Below are positions 1-7,086 of a DNA stretch of 64,000 nucleotides, in pieces. Source of the stretch: CAWAND01 sp963783335 (GTDB taxonomy: Bacteria; Chloroflexota; Anaerolineae; Anaerolineales; E44-bin32); the NCBI GenBank assembly GCA_963783335.1, contig CAWAND010000004.1, positions 310,001 to 374,000 of the forward strand. The letters run 5' to 3'. The position numbers were made by a program, and so were the translations under genes. Positions within the stretch are counted from its first letter, which is position 1; each line of letters opens with the position of its first letter. The notes under the pieces were generated by a model. That model was not told where the DNA came from. It saw only the letters and a list, made by a program, of their open reading frames with translations, and ran no database searches.

Positions 1-482
1 CCTGAGCTGAGATTGAGTGTGTACAAATCCCAAGCCCCGTCGCGATTGGAGGCGAATGCCAGCTGACTTCCGTCAGGACTCACAGCGGGATCTTTGTCAT
101 CGAAATCGCCTTGCGTGAGCAATGATGGTGAGGCTTCGCCGGGCAAGGCCGCCCAAAGATGGCTGTACGCGCCCTGGCGAGCCGCATACACAATCGTCCC
201 CAGCGGTCCTGAGCGGGTGGGCAGCGGGCTGGAGGTGAGGGAGGGCGAGGGTTCTGGCTGCGTGGAAAGAGGGCTCGGGAGGCTGTTGACCTGCGTAGCC
301 AATGCGACCAATGTCGCCACCGAGCGGCTCTGATCGCCTTCGGTCTGCCACCTCAGACTCAGGCTTGCCCAGCCCACGGCGGCCAAGCCTACCAGGACGA
401 CCACCAAAAAGACGCGAAAAAGCCACCTGCGGCCTTCTGGGACAGGTGTCTCTGGGTGGTCAGGAGTGGACGAAGACGTCAC
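1..482 (-). CDS. Membrane-anchored PD40/TolB-like beta-propeller protein, N-terminal part (runs off the window)
   Basis: The reading frame starts at a GTG at 482 on the minus strand, preceded by an AGAAGGG ribosome site, and stays open to base 1. The short cytoplasmic N-terminus is followed by one hydrophobic segment (about residues 18-37) and then a Ser/Pro/Thr-rich stretch (about 60-80) typical of an extracytoplasmic linker. After that comes a classical PD40 repeat: DPAVSPDGSQLAF, then SNRDG and WDLYTLNL. This pattern belongs to WD40-like beta-propellers of the TolB type, so the missing C-terminus should hold further blades. The role is unknown; such proteins are often extracellular binding or scaffold domains. 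The family call is firm, the function is not. Confidence 0.75.
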   Translation of the reverse strand, partial: MTSSSTPDHPETPVPEGRRWLFRVFLVVVLVGLAAVGWASLSLRWQTEGDQSRSVATLVALATQVNSLPSPLSTQPEPSPSLTSSPLPTRSGPLGTIVYAARQGAYSHLWAALPGEASPSLLTQGDFDDKDPAVSPDGSQLAFASNRDGAWDLYTLNLSS

Positions 483-520
483 GCAGTGCCAACCCTTCTG
501 TACTCAGTGCACAACTTTCA

Positions 521-552
521 AACAAAACTTGCACCCCTCGCAGGGGTGCAAG
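521..552 (-). terminator. Intrinsic terminator after the SDR gene
   Basis: A perfect 11-bp inverted repeat (528-538 and 542-552) with a 3-nt loop is followed on the minus strand by TTTTGTT. It lies 100 bp downstream of the SDR stop codon and 39 bp before the GTG of the next minus-strand gene, so it should end the UbiA-queF-transporter-SDR transcript. Confidence 0.8.
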
Positions 553-651
553 CTCAGTGCCACGCCCTGGGCCGTGTAAACCAGCGTAAAGGCGTGCCAA
601 ACGGTTGGCAATGGGATGAAGAGGCTGGTCTCCCTCCCGGAAGCCGATCGA

Positions 652-1374
652 TCACGTCCAGGGGTTTTCCATGGTCTGGATCAATATGGGTGAGCCGATC
701 TTCACATTCCGGCGGCGTGACACCAACCAGACGACCAAATCCGATATGTCCTCAGGGGTCAGGCATTTCTCTGGATCGAGGCCCGGCGAACCCTCGGACA
801 TCGGAGTCAGCACCATGCCCGGGCAGATTGTGTCTACACGAATATTCAGGTCCTGGTTCTCAACCTGAATGTACTCCGCCAGATCGTTCAACGCATGCTT
901 GGCGACACCATAGGCGCCATTGCCTGCGTAGTGCCTCAGGGCGGACTCGGAGCTGATGTTGACAATATGCCCGCTGCGTTGCTCGCGCATATAAGGCAGA
1001 GCAAAGCGAGCCATCAAGAACGGGCCGCGCAGATTGACCGCCATCACCTCATCCCAGCGTTCAATGTCATGGTTGTGGATCACGCCGCCCCCGCCGATGC
1101 CGGCATTGTTGACCAGAATATCGAGTCCACCCAACTCATCTCGGGTGGTCTCTACCGCTCGGCGTGCGTCGTCGGGCTTGGACACATCCGCCTGAATCGG
1201 AAAGCAAGACGCACCATCCCGGGACATGGCGTCAACCGTCGCATCCAAAGGCCTCTTTCGCCGTCCCAAGACGGCCACCCGGCAACCGGCTTTGGCCAAC
1301 CCCTGCGCTACTCCCCGACCGATCCCCGTACCCCCACCGGTGACCAGCGCGACGTTTCCTTTGAGATCGTTCAT
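652..1374 (-). CDS. SDR-family NAD(P)-dependent oxidoreductase
   Basis: The 240-residue product has the features of a classical short-chain dehydrogenase. TGGGTGIG at residues 12-19 is the nucleotide-binding turn and NNAG at 89-92 is the structural motif. A Ser...Tyr-x3-Lys catalytic set lies in the stretch from NISSESAL to YGVAK (roughly 140-160). The length and a C-terminal PG-to-end segment agree with the FabG-like group. The substrate cannot be read from the sequence. The C-terminal tail is slightly unusual because it lacks the common G-x-x-x-x-V-DGG ending. It is the last gene of a minus-strand cluster, 61 bp after the queuosine precursor transporter, and is followed by a clear terminator. 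Its link to queuosine metabolism is only positional. Confidence 0.88.
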   Translation of the reverse strand: MNDLKGNVALVTGGGTGIGRGVAQGLAKAGCRVAVLGRRKRPLDATVDAMSRDGASCFPIQADVSKPDDARRAVETTRDELGGLDILVNNAGIGGGGVIHNHDIERWDEVMAVNLRGPFLMARFALPYMREQRSGHIVNISSESALRHYAGNGAYGVAKHALNDLAEYIQVENQDLNIRVDTICPGMVLTPMSEGSPGLDPEKCLTPEDISDLVVWLVSRRRNVKIGSPILIQTMENPWT

Positions 1375-1435
1375 GAGTTGCTTCCCTTCCCTGTTCAGCG
1401 CGCCTGAAAGTCCCCTCCGCCCGGAGAGCCCCGTG

Positions 1436-2126
1436 TCAGAATCGAATCGGTGTGAATGCTGTCTCCCGATCGAAGGTGTCTATTTGCTCAACGCGTTTCA
1501 ATCCATTCACCACCACATATGTCAACGGTGTGGCCAAAGTCTCGTAGGCGCTCTTGAAAAGCCACTGAGAGAGGATTGTCGCACTCAAGTCGCCCAGTTG
1601 AAGGATCCCGAAGAAAGCAACGCTGATGAAGATCGCCGAATCCACGCCTTCCCCGACCAGAGTTCGAGCTGATGGTTCGCACCCACAGGTACCTGCCAGA
1701 AGTGGCGACCTTCAAGCGAGCCATAATGTAGGAATTCAAGAACTCGCCGGCCAAATACGCCACAAATGAAGCCAACAACAGCCTGGGGGCGAATCCCAGG
1801 ATTGCCTGGTACGCCAATTGAGCTTGCTCGGGCGAGCTGAACGAGCCAGCGGACCAGAAAGGAGCGGAAGGCAGCCAACTTCCGACCGTCAGGGCAGCCA
1901 CGGCAGCCAGGTTGCAGCCGAACCCGATCCAGATCGCTTGCCGGGCGCGAGCGTACCCGTAAACTTCAGTGAGAACATCACCAAAGATATACGTCACGGG
2001 AAACAGGATCACCGCCGCCGGCAAGTAGAGTCCGACGATGTGGACGAGCTTGACAGCCATGATGTTGGAAATGACCAACGTTGTCGAAAACAGGGCCACC
2101 AGGGCGTGATAGTACTTGCCGCTCAC
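1436..2126 (-). CDS. yhhQ: Queuosine precursor transporter, YhhQ/VUT family (single-base frameshift)
   Basis: This is an integral membrane protein of the YhhQ (DUF165/VUT) family, which imports queuosine precursors such as preQ0/preQ1. The GTG start at 2126 overlaps the queF stop by 4 nt (GTGA), so translation is coupled. The N-terminal segment shows the family signature around FPVTYIFGDVLTEVYGYARA. The frame is broken near 1664, where one extra A on the minus strand (AAC instead of AC) shifts the frame. Removing it restores the expected continuation LVGEGVDSAIFISVAF and the usual ending VFDRET-type (here IDTFDRETAF). The whole span is 3n+1 nt, as expected for one extra base, and would give 229 residues. 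A sequencing error is the simplest explanation; a true pseudogene is possible. Confidence 0.82.
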
Positions 2127-2536
2127 GCCGCCAGCCCCGGGCGCCGCCCGTGTTGGGCCTCGACGCTGATTCCGATCCCGCCTCGGACGTTGAACACACC
2201 TTCTACTCGACACCAGCGAGGCTTGAGTGCTGCCACCAGATCGTCCAAGATGGCATTCACTACGTGCTCATGGAAGACACCTTCATTCCGGTACGACCAA
2301 ATGTACAACTTGAAGGACTTCGATTCGACCACCTTCTGATCCGGCACGTATTCGACCAAGATGTGAGCAAAATCGGGCTGCCCCGTGGCCGGGCAAACAC
2401 ACGTGAATTCGTCCGTTTCCAGGCGGACAATGTAGTCTCGATCGGGATGGTGATTGGGAAAGGTCTCCAAGGTTTTGCTGGGAGCGGCTTTGCTTCCCAG
2501 TTTGGTTAACCCTTCGAGGTCAGATGCATCGGTCAT
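2123..2536 (-). CDS. queF: NADPH-dependent 7-cyano-7-deazaguanine (preQ0) reductase QueF
   Basis: QueF reduces preQ0 to preQ1 in queuosine tRNA biosynthesis. The short (type I, unimodular) form is present: 137 residues with the signature CPATGQPDF, in which Cys48 is the nucleophile that forms the thioimide and Asp55 is the general acid. The substrate-binding ESKSFKLY-type motif follows at about residue 75, and FNVRGGI near the end is also typical. The ATG at 2536 was chosen over an upstream ATG (2581) because GGGAGG lies 5 nt before it and the protein then begins like its homologues. It sits directly before a frameshifted YhhQ-type precursor transporter, so synthesis and salvage of the same base are coupled in one transcript. 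Confidence 0.95.
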   Translation of the reverse strand: MTDASDLEGLTKLGSKAAPSKTLETFPNHHPDRDYIVRLETDEFTCVCPATGQPDFAHILVEYVPDQKVVESKSFKLYIWSYRNEGVFHEHVVNAILDDLVAALKPRWCRVEGVFNVRGGIGISVEAQHGRRPGLAA

Positions 2537-2650
2537 GAGATCCTCCCAGTGTCCTGCCGCTGCCGCGGCCGCGATGGCCATTGTACCGCCGCCTGCTTCC
2601 CCCAGACCTGGGCATCCACGCTCATACCGCCAGCTTCACGCCGTGAGGAC

Positions 2651-3565
2651 TCACGCCAAGAGGCAGGCCGCCGGAAAGGCAAGATACTCAGCAAAGAAGA
2701 GGCCCCACACAAACAGATAGAACGATCTGACTGAAGCCGGGTCGGCCAGATCCACCCGCCGCGTAGCTGCCCAGAAGGCGGCCAACAATGCCAGGTGGCT
2801 GACTATCAAGACTCCTGGATTGACACCGGGCAGCCCAAACCAGCCCGCAGCAACCACGGACAGGTAGCAGATGGAAAGCAGGAACGCGCCGAGCTGCACG
2901 ACGCGCTTTGCCCCCAGGCGCCTGGAGAAGGTCCAGATTCCATAGCGTTGATCCCCAGCCATATCCGGGATGTCCTTGTACCAGGCGATCACCAGGCTCA
3001 GGCCCAAGACTACGCCTGTCAGAACCCAGATCTTTGTTGGTATGCCCGCCGGGGACGGCGAGTTGGCCGAGAAATGCAGGAAGATGAACAGATTGACGAC
3101 CACGCCGCGCACGGATGCAATGCTCGTCCCGGCCCAAAAAGGGAAGCGTTTGATCCGCACGGGCTCAAGCGAGTACAGGGCACCGATCGAAGCCGCCAGA
3201 AGGATGGCGATGAGCAGGAACTTCCCCTGCGATACCGCCACCAGGATCGCCACGACGAGACCAAGCAAGGTGGCAAACCAGGCGGAAGCTCGGCCCATGG
3301 CTCCCGATGCCAGGGGAAGCTCAGGCTTGTTGATTTTATCGATTGGGACATCGGTGATTTGATTTAGGCCGACGACGAAGACATTCACGCCGAGTGCGCT
3401 GACAATAGCTGACAAAAGACGTGGCAGCGAAAATGCCACCCCTGGTTCGGCGGCTGCAATAGCGCTCAACCCCACCAAACTCAAGACCGTACCCACAATC
3501 GTATGAGGACGGCTGAACCTAACCAGCGCCACGGCCGCTGAGCTGATGCCTCTCGTTTCGTGCAC
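2651..3565 (-). CDS. UbiA-family prenyltransferase, homogentisate phytyltransferase-like
   Basis: This 304-residue polytopic membrane protein carries the two Asp-rich motifs of UbiA prenyltransferases. The first is NQITDVPIDKINKPELPLAS near residues 67-86; the second is KDIPDMAGDQRYGIWT near 195-210. The exact form, with NKP-x-LPLASG after the first motif and KDxPDxxGD in the second, is that of the homogentisate phytyl/solanesyl transferase branch (tocopherol and plastoquinone synthesis) rather than 4-hydroxybenzoate or protohaem transferases. No homogentisate-producing gene is nearby, so the real acceptor is open. It is the first gene of a minus-strand cluster with queF 115 bp downstream. 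Confidence 0.85.
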   Translation of the reverse strand: MHETRGISSAAVALVRFSRPHTIVGTVLSLVGLSAIAAAEPGVAFSLPRLLSAIVSALGVNVFVVGLNQITDVPIDKINKPELPLASGAMGRASAWFATLLGLVVAILVAVSQGKFLLIAILLAASIGALYSLEPVRIKRFPFWAGTSIASVRGVVVNLFIFLHFSANSPSPAGIPTKIWVLTGVVLGLSLVIAWYKDIPDMAGDQRYGIWTFSRRLGAKRVVQLGAFLLSICYLSVVAAGWFGLPGVNPGVLIVSHLALLAAFWAATRRVDLADPASVRSFYLFVWGLFFAEYLAFPAACLLA

Positions 3566-3768
3566 GGCCTCACCTGGACCCTATTAGAAAGTCAGCTACC
3601 TGACTGATGCCCCCCGCCGGGGAGAGTTGTCTTTATTAATGGTAGTCGATTCCACAGCCATCTGGCCACCCTGGCACTTCTCTCGGATCCGTTGCATGTA
3701 ACCCAGGAACCGTCCTCCTGCGGCGACGAGGGAATCCCTTTTGCTCACCCTTTGCCAGGCGCGGCCTG

Positions 3769-3777
3769 TGGGATAAT
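3769..3777 (+). promoter_or_regulatory. Extended -10 promoter of the SCP/LysM gene
   Basis: TGG-GATAAT lies at 3769-3777, with only 9 nt between the hexamer and the ATG at 3787. Transcription would therefore start at or next to the initiation codon, predicting a leaderless mRNA. No good -35 box was found. Confidence 0.5.
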
Positions 3778-3786
3778 CAGAGGGCC

Positions 3787-4794
3787 ATGCCCAACCCGCC
3801 CCGCAACCGCAGTTCGTCACTTCGCCCCCGCACCCTGGCAATAAGCTTGTGCCTCACGCTCGCCAGCTTGCTTTTCTCGACAGCGGCCGTCAGAGTATCC
3901 TCGGCAAGCAATGACGCTTCGCGCGCCTCCCAGCTGATCGCCGAGGTCAACGCTTTGCGCGCCTCCAACGGATTGCCGCCCTTTGTGCCCGACCCTATTT
4001 TGATGTCCGTCGCCGCCCGACAGAACGATTGGCGGGTATCGGTCGGCGCCACCTCCCACACAGGACCCGACGGCTCTTCTCCAAAGCAACGAGCGGCCGC
4101 TGCGGGCTATGGCGGAGGTGCCACGATCTTCATTTCCGAAAACATCGCCGATGGGACCGGCTTGACACCTGCCCAAGCGGTCCAGTGGTGGACCGGGGAT
4201 GCCCCCCACCTGAATACCATGTTGGGGCCAAACTACGTCAACGTCGGTGCGGGCGCAGGCGAATCCGACGGCATCTGGCGCTACACGCTGATGGCGGGGT
4301 ATGTTGCCGGCGGCAGCTACCAGCCAGGCCAGGCACCCAGCCCCCTCCCGGCGGCCTCGCAACCCGCCCCGGTCGTCCCTCTTGTCAAGGCTACAGCTCT
4401 GCCAAATGGTTCGCTGATACATGTTGTGGGAGCGGGGCAAAGCTTGTGGACGATCGCCGCGATTTACGGCGTGGACCTCGACACACTCATGACCTTGAAC
4501 GGCCTTACGTCCTCTTCCGTGCTCCACGAGGGTGACCGAATCATCATCGAGCCAAGTTGGACCCCAACCACCAGCCCTCGTCCCGCCAGCCCAACCGCAT
4601 CTCTCCCCTCCGCCACGAACACGCCCCAGCCAACCGTAGGCGCCACCGAAATTAAGGCCTCGCCGACCCCAACTCCCTCGCCCGACACACCCCTCACCGA
4701 GCGGCTTGCTTCACTCCGCCCCGCCAATATGATCCTGATCGGCCTGGGTCTGCTGCTGGTCTTCGCCGGGGTGATCTTCGCCTTCCGGAGCTGA
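3787..4794 (+). CDS. Exported CAP/SCP-domain protein with LysM domain and C-terminal membrane anchor
   Basis: The 335-residue product starts with a basic n-region and a hydrophobic stretch (residues 17-40) that acts as a signal peptide. A bacterial CAP/SCP (YkwD-like) domain covers about 45-170, with the typical openings LIAEVNALRASNGLPPF and SHTGPDGSSP and a His/Glu set (SENIA, QWW...PHL). A LysM peptidoglycan-binding domain follows at about 211-255 (HVVGAGQSLWTIAAIYG to LHEGDRIII). Next come a Thr/Pro-rich linker (256-305) and one C-terminal transmembrane helix (about 313-332). The protein is therefore exported, binds cell wall and is anchored at the C-terminus. It stands alone, apparently transcribed from an extended -10 promoter with no leader. 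Confidence 0.88.
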   Translation: MPNPPRNRSSSLRPRTLAISLCLTLASLLFSTAAVRVSSASNDASRASQLIAEVNALRASNGLPPFVPDPILMSVAARQNDWRVSVGATSHTGPDGSSPKQRAAAAGYGGGATIFISENIADGTGLTPAQAVQWWTGDAPHLNTMLGPNYVNVGAGAGESDGIWRYTLMAGYVAGGSYQPGQAPSPLPAASQPAPVVPLVKATALPNGSLIHVVGAGQSLWTIAAIYGVDLDTLMTLNGLTSSSVLHEGDRIIIEPSWTPTTSPRPASPTASLPSATNTPQPTVGATEIKASPTPTPSPDTPLTERLASLRPANMILIGLGLLLVFAGVIFAFRS

Positions 4795-4805
4795 CCCCCC
4801 GGAGC

Positions 4806-4823
4806 TTGTGAATTTCTTCACAA
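4806..4823. promoter_or_regulatory. Rex/CRP-like operator palindrome, site 1
   Basis: TTGTGAA-TTTC-TTCACAA matches the Rex consensus TTGTGAA-N4-TTCACAA at 14 of 14 positions and also TGTGA-N6-TCACA exactly. It lies 12 nt after the SCP gene stop and upstream of the molybdenum hydroxylase genes. Confidence 0.55.
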
Positions 4824-5242
4824 ATCTCCTGGCCCGGCAATTGATCTGACAAACACGGATTCCTCCCTTGGCGTTCCCATTGCCTGCCTGGTGACATCTA
4901 GCGTGGGCGGAGGCGCGTCTTGTCACTTGAACGAGATCGCCGGTCAATTATTGTGGAGTCGCACTTGTGGTCTCATCTTTGCCGATGGGGTCAAGTTCCA
5001 CTCGCCGCCATCTGGCGCGATCCATGAAACCGGGTGTCGGGGAGAGAAGGCGCCGGCGGATGGCCCGTCGCCATCACCGCAGCGAAGCGGCCTGCGGACG
5101 TCTTAAGGCGGGGAAAGGAGGTGGTCTGAGGACCGCGTCCAGCCCTAGAGGGAAGCGCCGGAGGCGGGACGGCTGGGTACTAGGCAAACAGCCTCTCGCC
5201 CTCATGGGTCGTCAAGTGGAAGCAGTGGGCCAGCCTCATCGC
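4824..5242. other. Gene-poor stretch upstream of the hydroxylase operon
   Basis: About 420 bp without a convincing reading frame on either strand. Apart from the palindrome at its left edge I see no promoter hexamers, repeat or named RNA family. A GGAAAGGAGG ribosome-site-like string at about 5112-5121 is not followed by a plausible start. The G+C-rich, purine-rich part at 5100-5200 could fold, but I cannot assign it. Confidence 0.4.
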
Positions 5243-5590
5243 ATGGGACCGAAAACCCTATACGCTGCCCAGTACCGCGCCACCATCTTGATCACCGGCA
5301 TCGGTGGCAACCTGGCCCTGACGGACGGGCTCTTCCCGTTCAACATCCCGGTGATCTTCCCCAAAGGTATCCCGGCGATTGTGTTCGCCGCCATCGTCGG
5401 CATCCTGCTGCAGGTGATCTTCCTGGTTCTGCCGCCATCGATGTTCGGCGTGAAGGACCGTGAAAACATCAAATTCCAGCCGTATGTTCCACAATCCTGT
5501 GGGGCCTCACCGCCCCCCAGGACCTGGTCGACAGAGCGGAGCCAGACACAATGGACACAAAGGTCGCTCCGCTCCTTCATGAAGAGGTGA
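5243..5590 (+). pseudogene. C-terminal remnant of an NCS2-type purine/uracil permease
   Basis: Only the stretch from about 5280 to 5450 resembles a real protein. ILITGIGGNLALTDGLF and AIVFAAIVGILLQVIFLVLP are the last two membrane segments of nucleobase:cation symporter-2 (xanthine/uracil permease) proteins. Everything upstream in the same frame is low-complexity Arg-rich translation, and the tail after residue 75 also looks like out-of-frame DNA. The roughly 400-residue front part of a permease is missing. Its position right before a xanthine-dehydrogenase-family operon, 3 bp from the FAD subunit gene, fits an ancestral transport gene that has been lost. Function is unlikely. Confidence 0.5.
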
Positions 5591-5593
5591 CCC

Positions 5594-6484
5594 ATGGCCG
5601 ACGCACATCCTGGCCTTCCTGAATTCGACTACATCAAACCCGCCTCGCTCGCCGAAGCCTCGAAGTTCTTGGTGGATCACGCGGGTGAAGCGCGTCCGTT
5701 CATGGGCGGGACCGACACCTTCGTCCGCATGCGCGACGGGGTCTGGAAGGACCGCTATCTGGTCGACGTAAAGCATCTCGATGGCACGTCTGAGCTTGGT
5801 TTCGATTCCAAACTTGGCCTAACGGTGGGGGCCGGTGTGCCGATGAACACCCTCATCGCCTCGCCAGAAGTGCAGGACCACTATCCCCTTCTGGCCCAGG
5901 CCGCCAAGACGGTGGCCGCCTATCAACTCCGCAACCGCGCCACGGTGGTAGGCAACATCTGCAATGCCTCCCCCGCTGGGGACACCATCGGTGCCTGTCT
6001 CGTGTATGAAGGCATCATGATCATCTATGGCCCCTCTGGACGGCGAGAAGAACCTCTGCGTACGTTCTTTAAGGGTCCTGGGCAGACTGTCCTCTCTCCG
6101 GGCGATATCGCCCTGGCGATACGTCTGCCGATACCGCCCGCCGGGCATGCGGGACGCTATCTCAAACTCGGCCGCAACCGGCTCAGCGATCTGGCCATTG
6201 TCGGCGTGACTGCCCTTGGCTACCCAGATTCCGAGACAGCTTCTGGCTTTCGTTTCCGGCTTGCCCTTGCGGCCGTCGCCCCGACCCCGCTGATACCGAT
6301 CGAAGCGGAGAAGATCCTGGCCGAGAGTCCCCTCGATCCCGCCACCATCGACAAGGCAGCCGAGGCTGCCATGAATGCGAGTTCTCCCATCGACGACGTT
6401 CGAGGCAGCGCCCGGTACCGGCGAATGATGGTCCGCAACCTCACGCGCCAGGCCCTCGAATCGGTTGTGTCCGAACTGTCCTGA
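5594..6484 (+). CDS. Xanthine dehydrogenase family protein, FAD-binding (medium) subunit
   Basis: This is the medium subunit of a heterotrimeric molybdenum hydroxylase (CoxM/XdhB type), 296 residues. It carries electrons from the iron-sulfur subunit to FAD. The FAD-binding motifs are visible: GGTDTFVRMR near residue 39 (the usual AGGTDL region) and TVVGNICNASPAGDT near 115 (the usual TIGGNI-x-x-xSPAADS). A CO dehydrogenase flavoprotein C-terminal domain follows at about 180-295. The ATG at 5594 has GAAGAGG 6 nt upstream. It is the first intact gene of a run of genes on the plus strand, followed after 63 bp by the 2Fe-2S subunit. Confidence 0.92.
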   Translation: MADAHPGLPEFDYIKPASLAEASKFLVDHAGEARPFMGGTDTFVRMRDGVWKDRYLVDVKHLDGTSELGFDSKLGLTVGAGVPMNTLIASPEVQDHYPLLAQAAKTVAAYQLRNRATVVGNICNASPAGDTIGACLVYEGIMIIYGPSGRREEPLRTFFKGPGQTVLSPGDIALAIRLPIPPAGHAGRYLKLGRNRLSDLAIVGVTALGYPDSETASGFRFRLALAAVAPTPLIPIEAEKILAESPLDPATIDKAAEAAMNASSPIDDVRGSARYRRMMVRNLTRQALESVVSELS

Positions 6485-6547
6485 TCAGTGTCTGCCCATC
6501 GGCCGGCGCATTGACATCTCCCGGCTCAAAGCGAGGTTGAAACAACC

Positions 6548-7030
6548 ATGGCCCAACATACTTTGACACTAACTGTCAACGGCGATCCCACCACCGTCAG
6601 CGTGCCGTCACACCACACCCTGCTGCAGATGCTGCGCGAAACGCTGGCGCTCACCGGCACCAAGAATGGCTGTGCGGCCGGTGAGTGCGGTGCATGTACG
6701 GTGATGATGGATGGCGAGCCGGTCAACAGCTGCATGGTTTTGGCGGTTGAGTGCGACGGCGCCCGAATCGACACGGTGGAAAGCCTGGCACAAGACAGCC
6801 AGCTCGACCCCATTCAGGAAGCTTTCATTGAGAGCTCGGCCGTGCAGTGCGGCTTCTGTACCCCGGGCGTGCTTGTCTCGTCTCGCGCCTTACTCGACCG
6901 CAATCCCGATCCGACCGAGGCCGAAATACGCGAAGCCCTTGTGGGCAACCTGTGCCGTTGCACCGGGTACTTGAGCATCATCAGAGCCGTTCGCAAATCC
7001 GCCAGTTCCCGCGCAGAAGCCAAAGTCTGA
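6548..7030 (+). CDS. Xanthine dehydrogenase family protein, (2Fe-2S)-binding small subunit
   Basis: The small subunit of the molybdenum hydroxylase has 160 residues and two [2Fe-2S] clusters. The N-terminal plant-ferredoxin-type domain has the cysteines of NGCAAGECGACTV (about residues 38-50) plus a fourth at about 60 (NSCMV). The C-terminal all-helical domain has QCGFCTPG (about 100-107) and NLCRCTGY (about 134-141), which hold the cluster near the molybdopterin. All eight expected cysteines are present. The protein passes electrons from the Mo site to the FAD subunit. A good ribosome site (GCGAGG) precedes the ATG, and 56 bp separate it from the large subunit. Confidence 0.94.
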   Translation: MAQHTLTLTVNGDPTTVSVPSHHTLLQMLRETLALTGTKNGCAAGECGACTVMMDGEPVNSCMVLAVECDGARIDTVESLAQDSQLDPIQEAFIESSAVQCGFCTPGVLVSSRALLDRNPDPTEAEIREALVGNLCRCTGYLSIIRAVRKSASSRAEAKV

Positions 7031-7086
7031 GCCCTGCTCGGCCAACGAAGAGTTAGCTCATTTCAGCGGAATCATCCAGGAAGGTC

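Noticed and set aside
4891..5106. Small plus-strand ORF before the hydroxylase operon
   Set aside because: Low-complexity, no ribosome site and no similarity that I can recognise; treated as non-coding.
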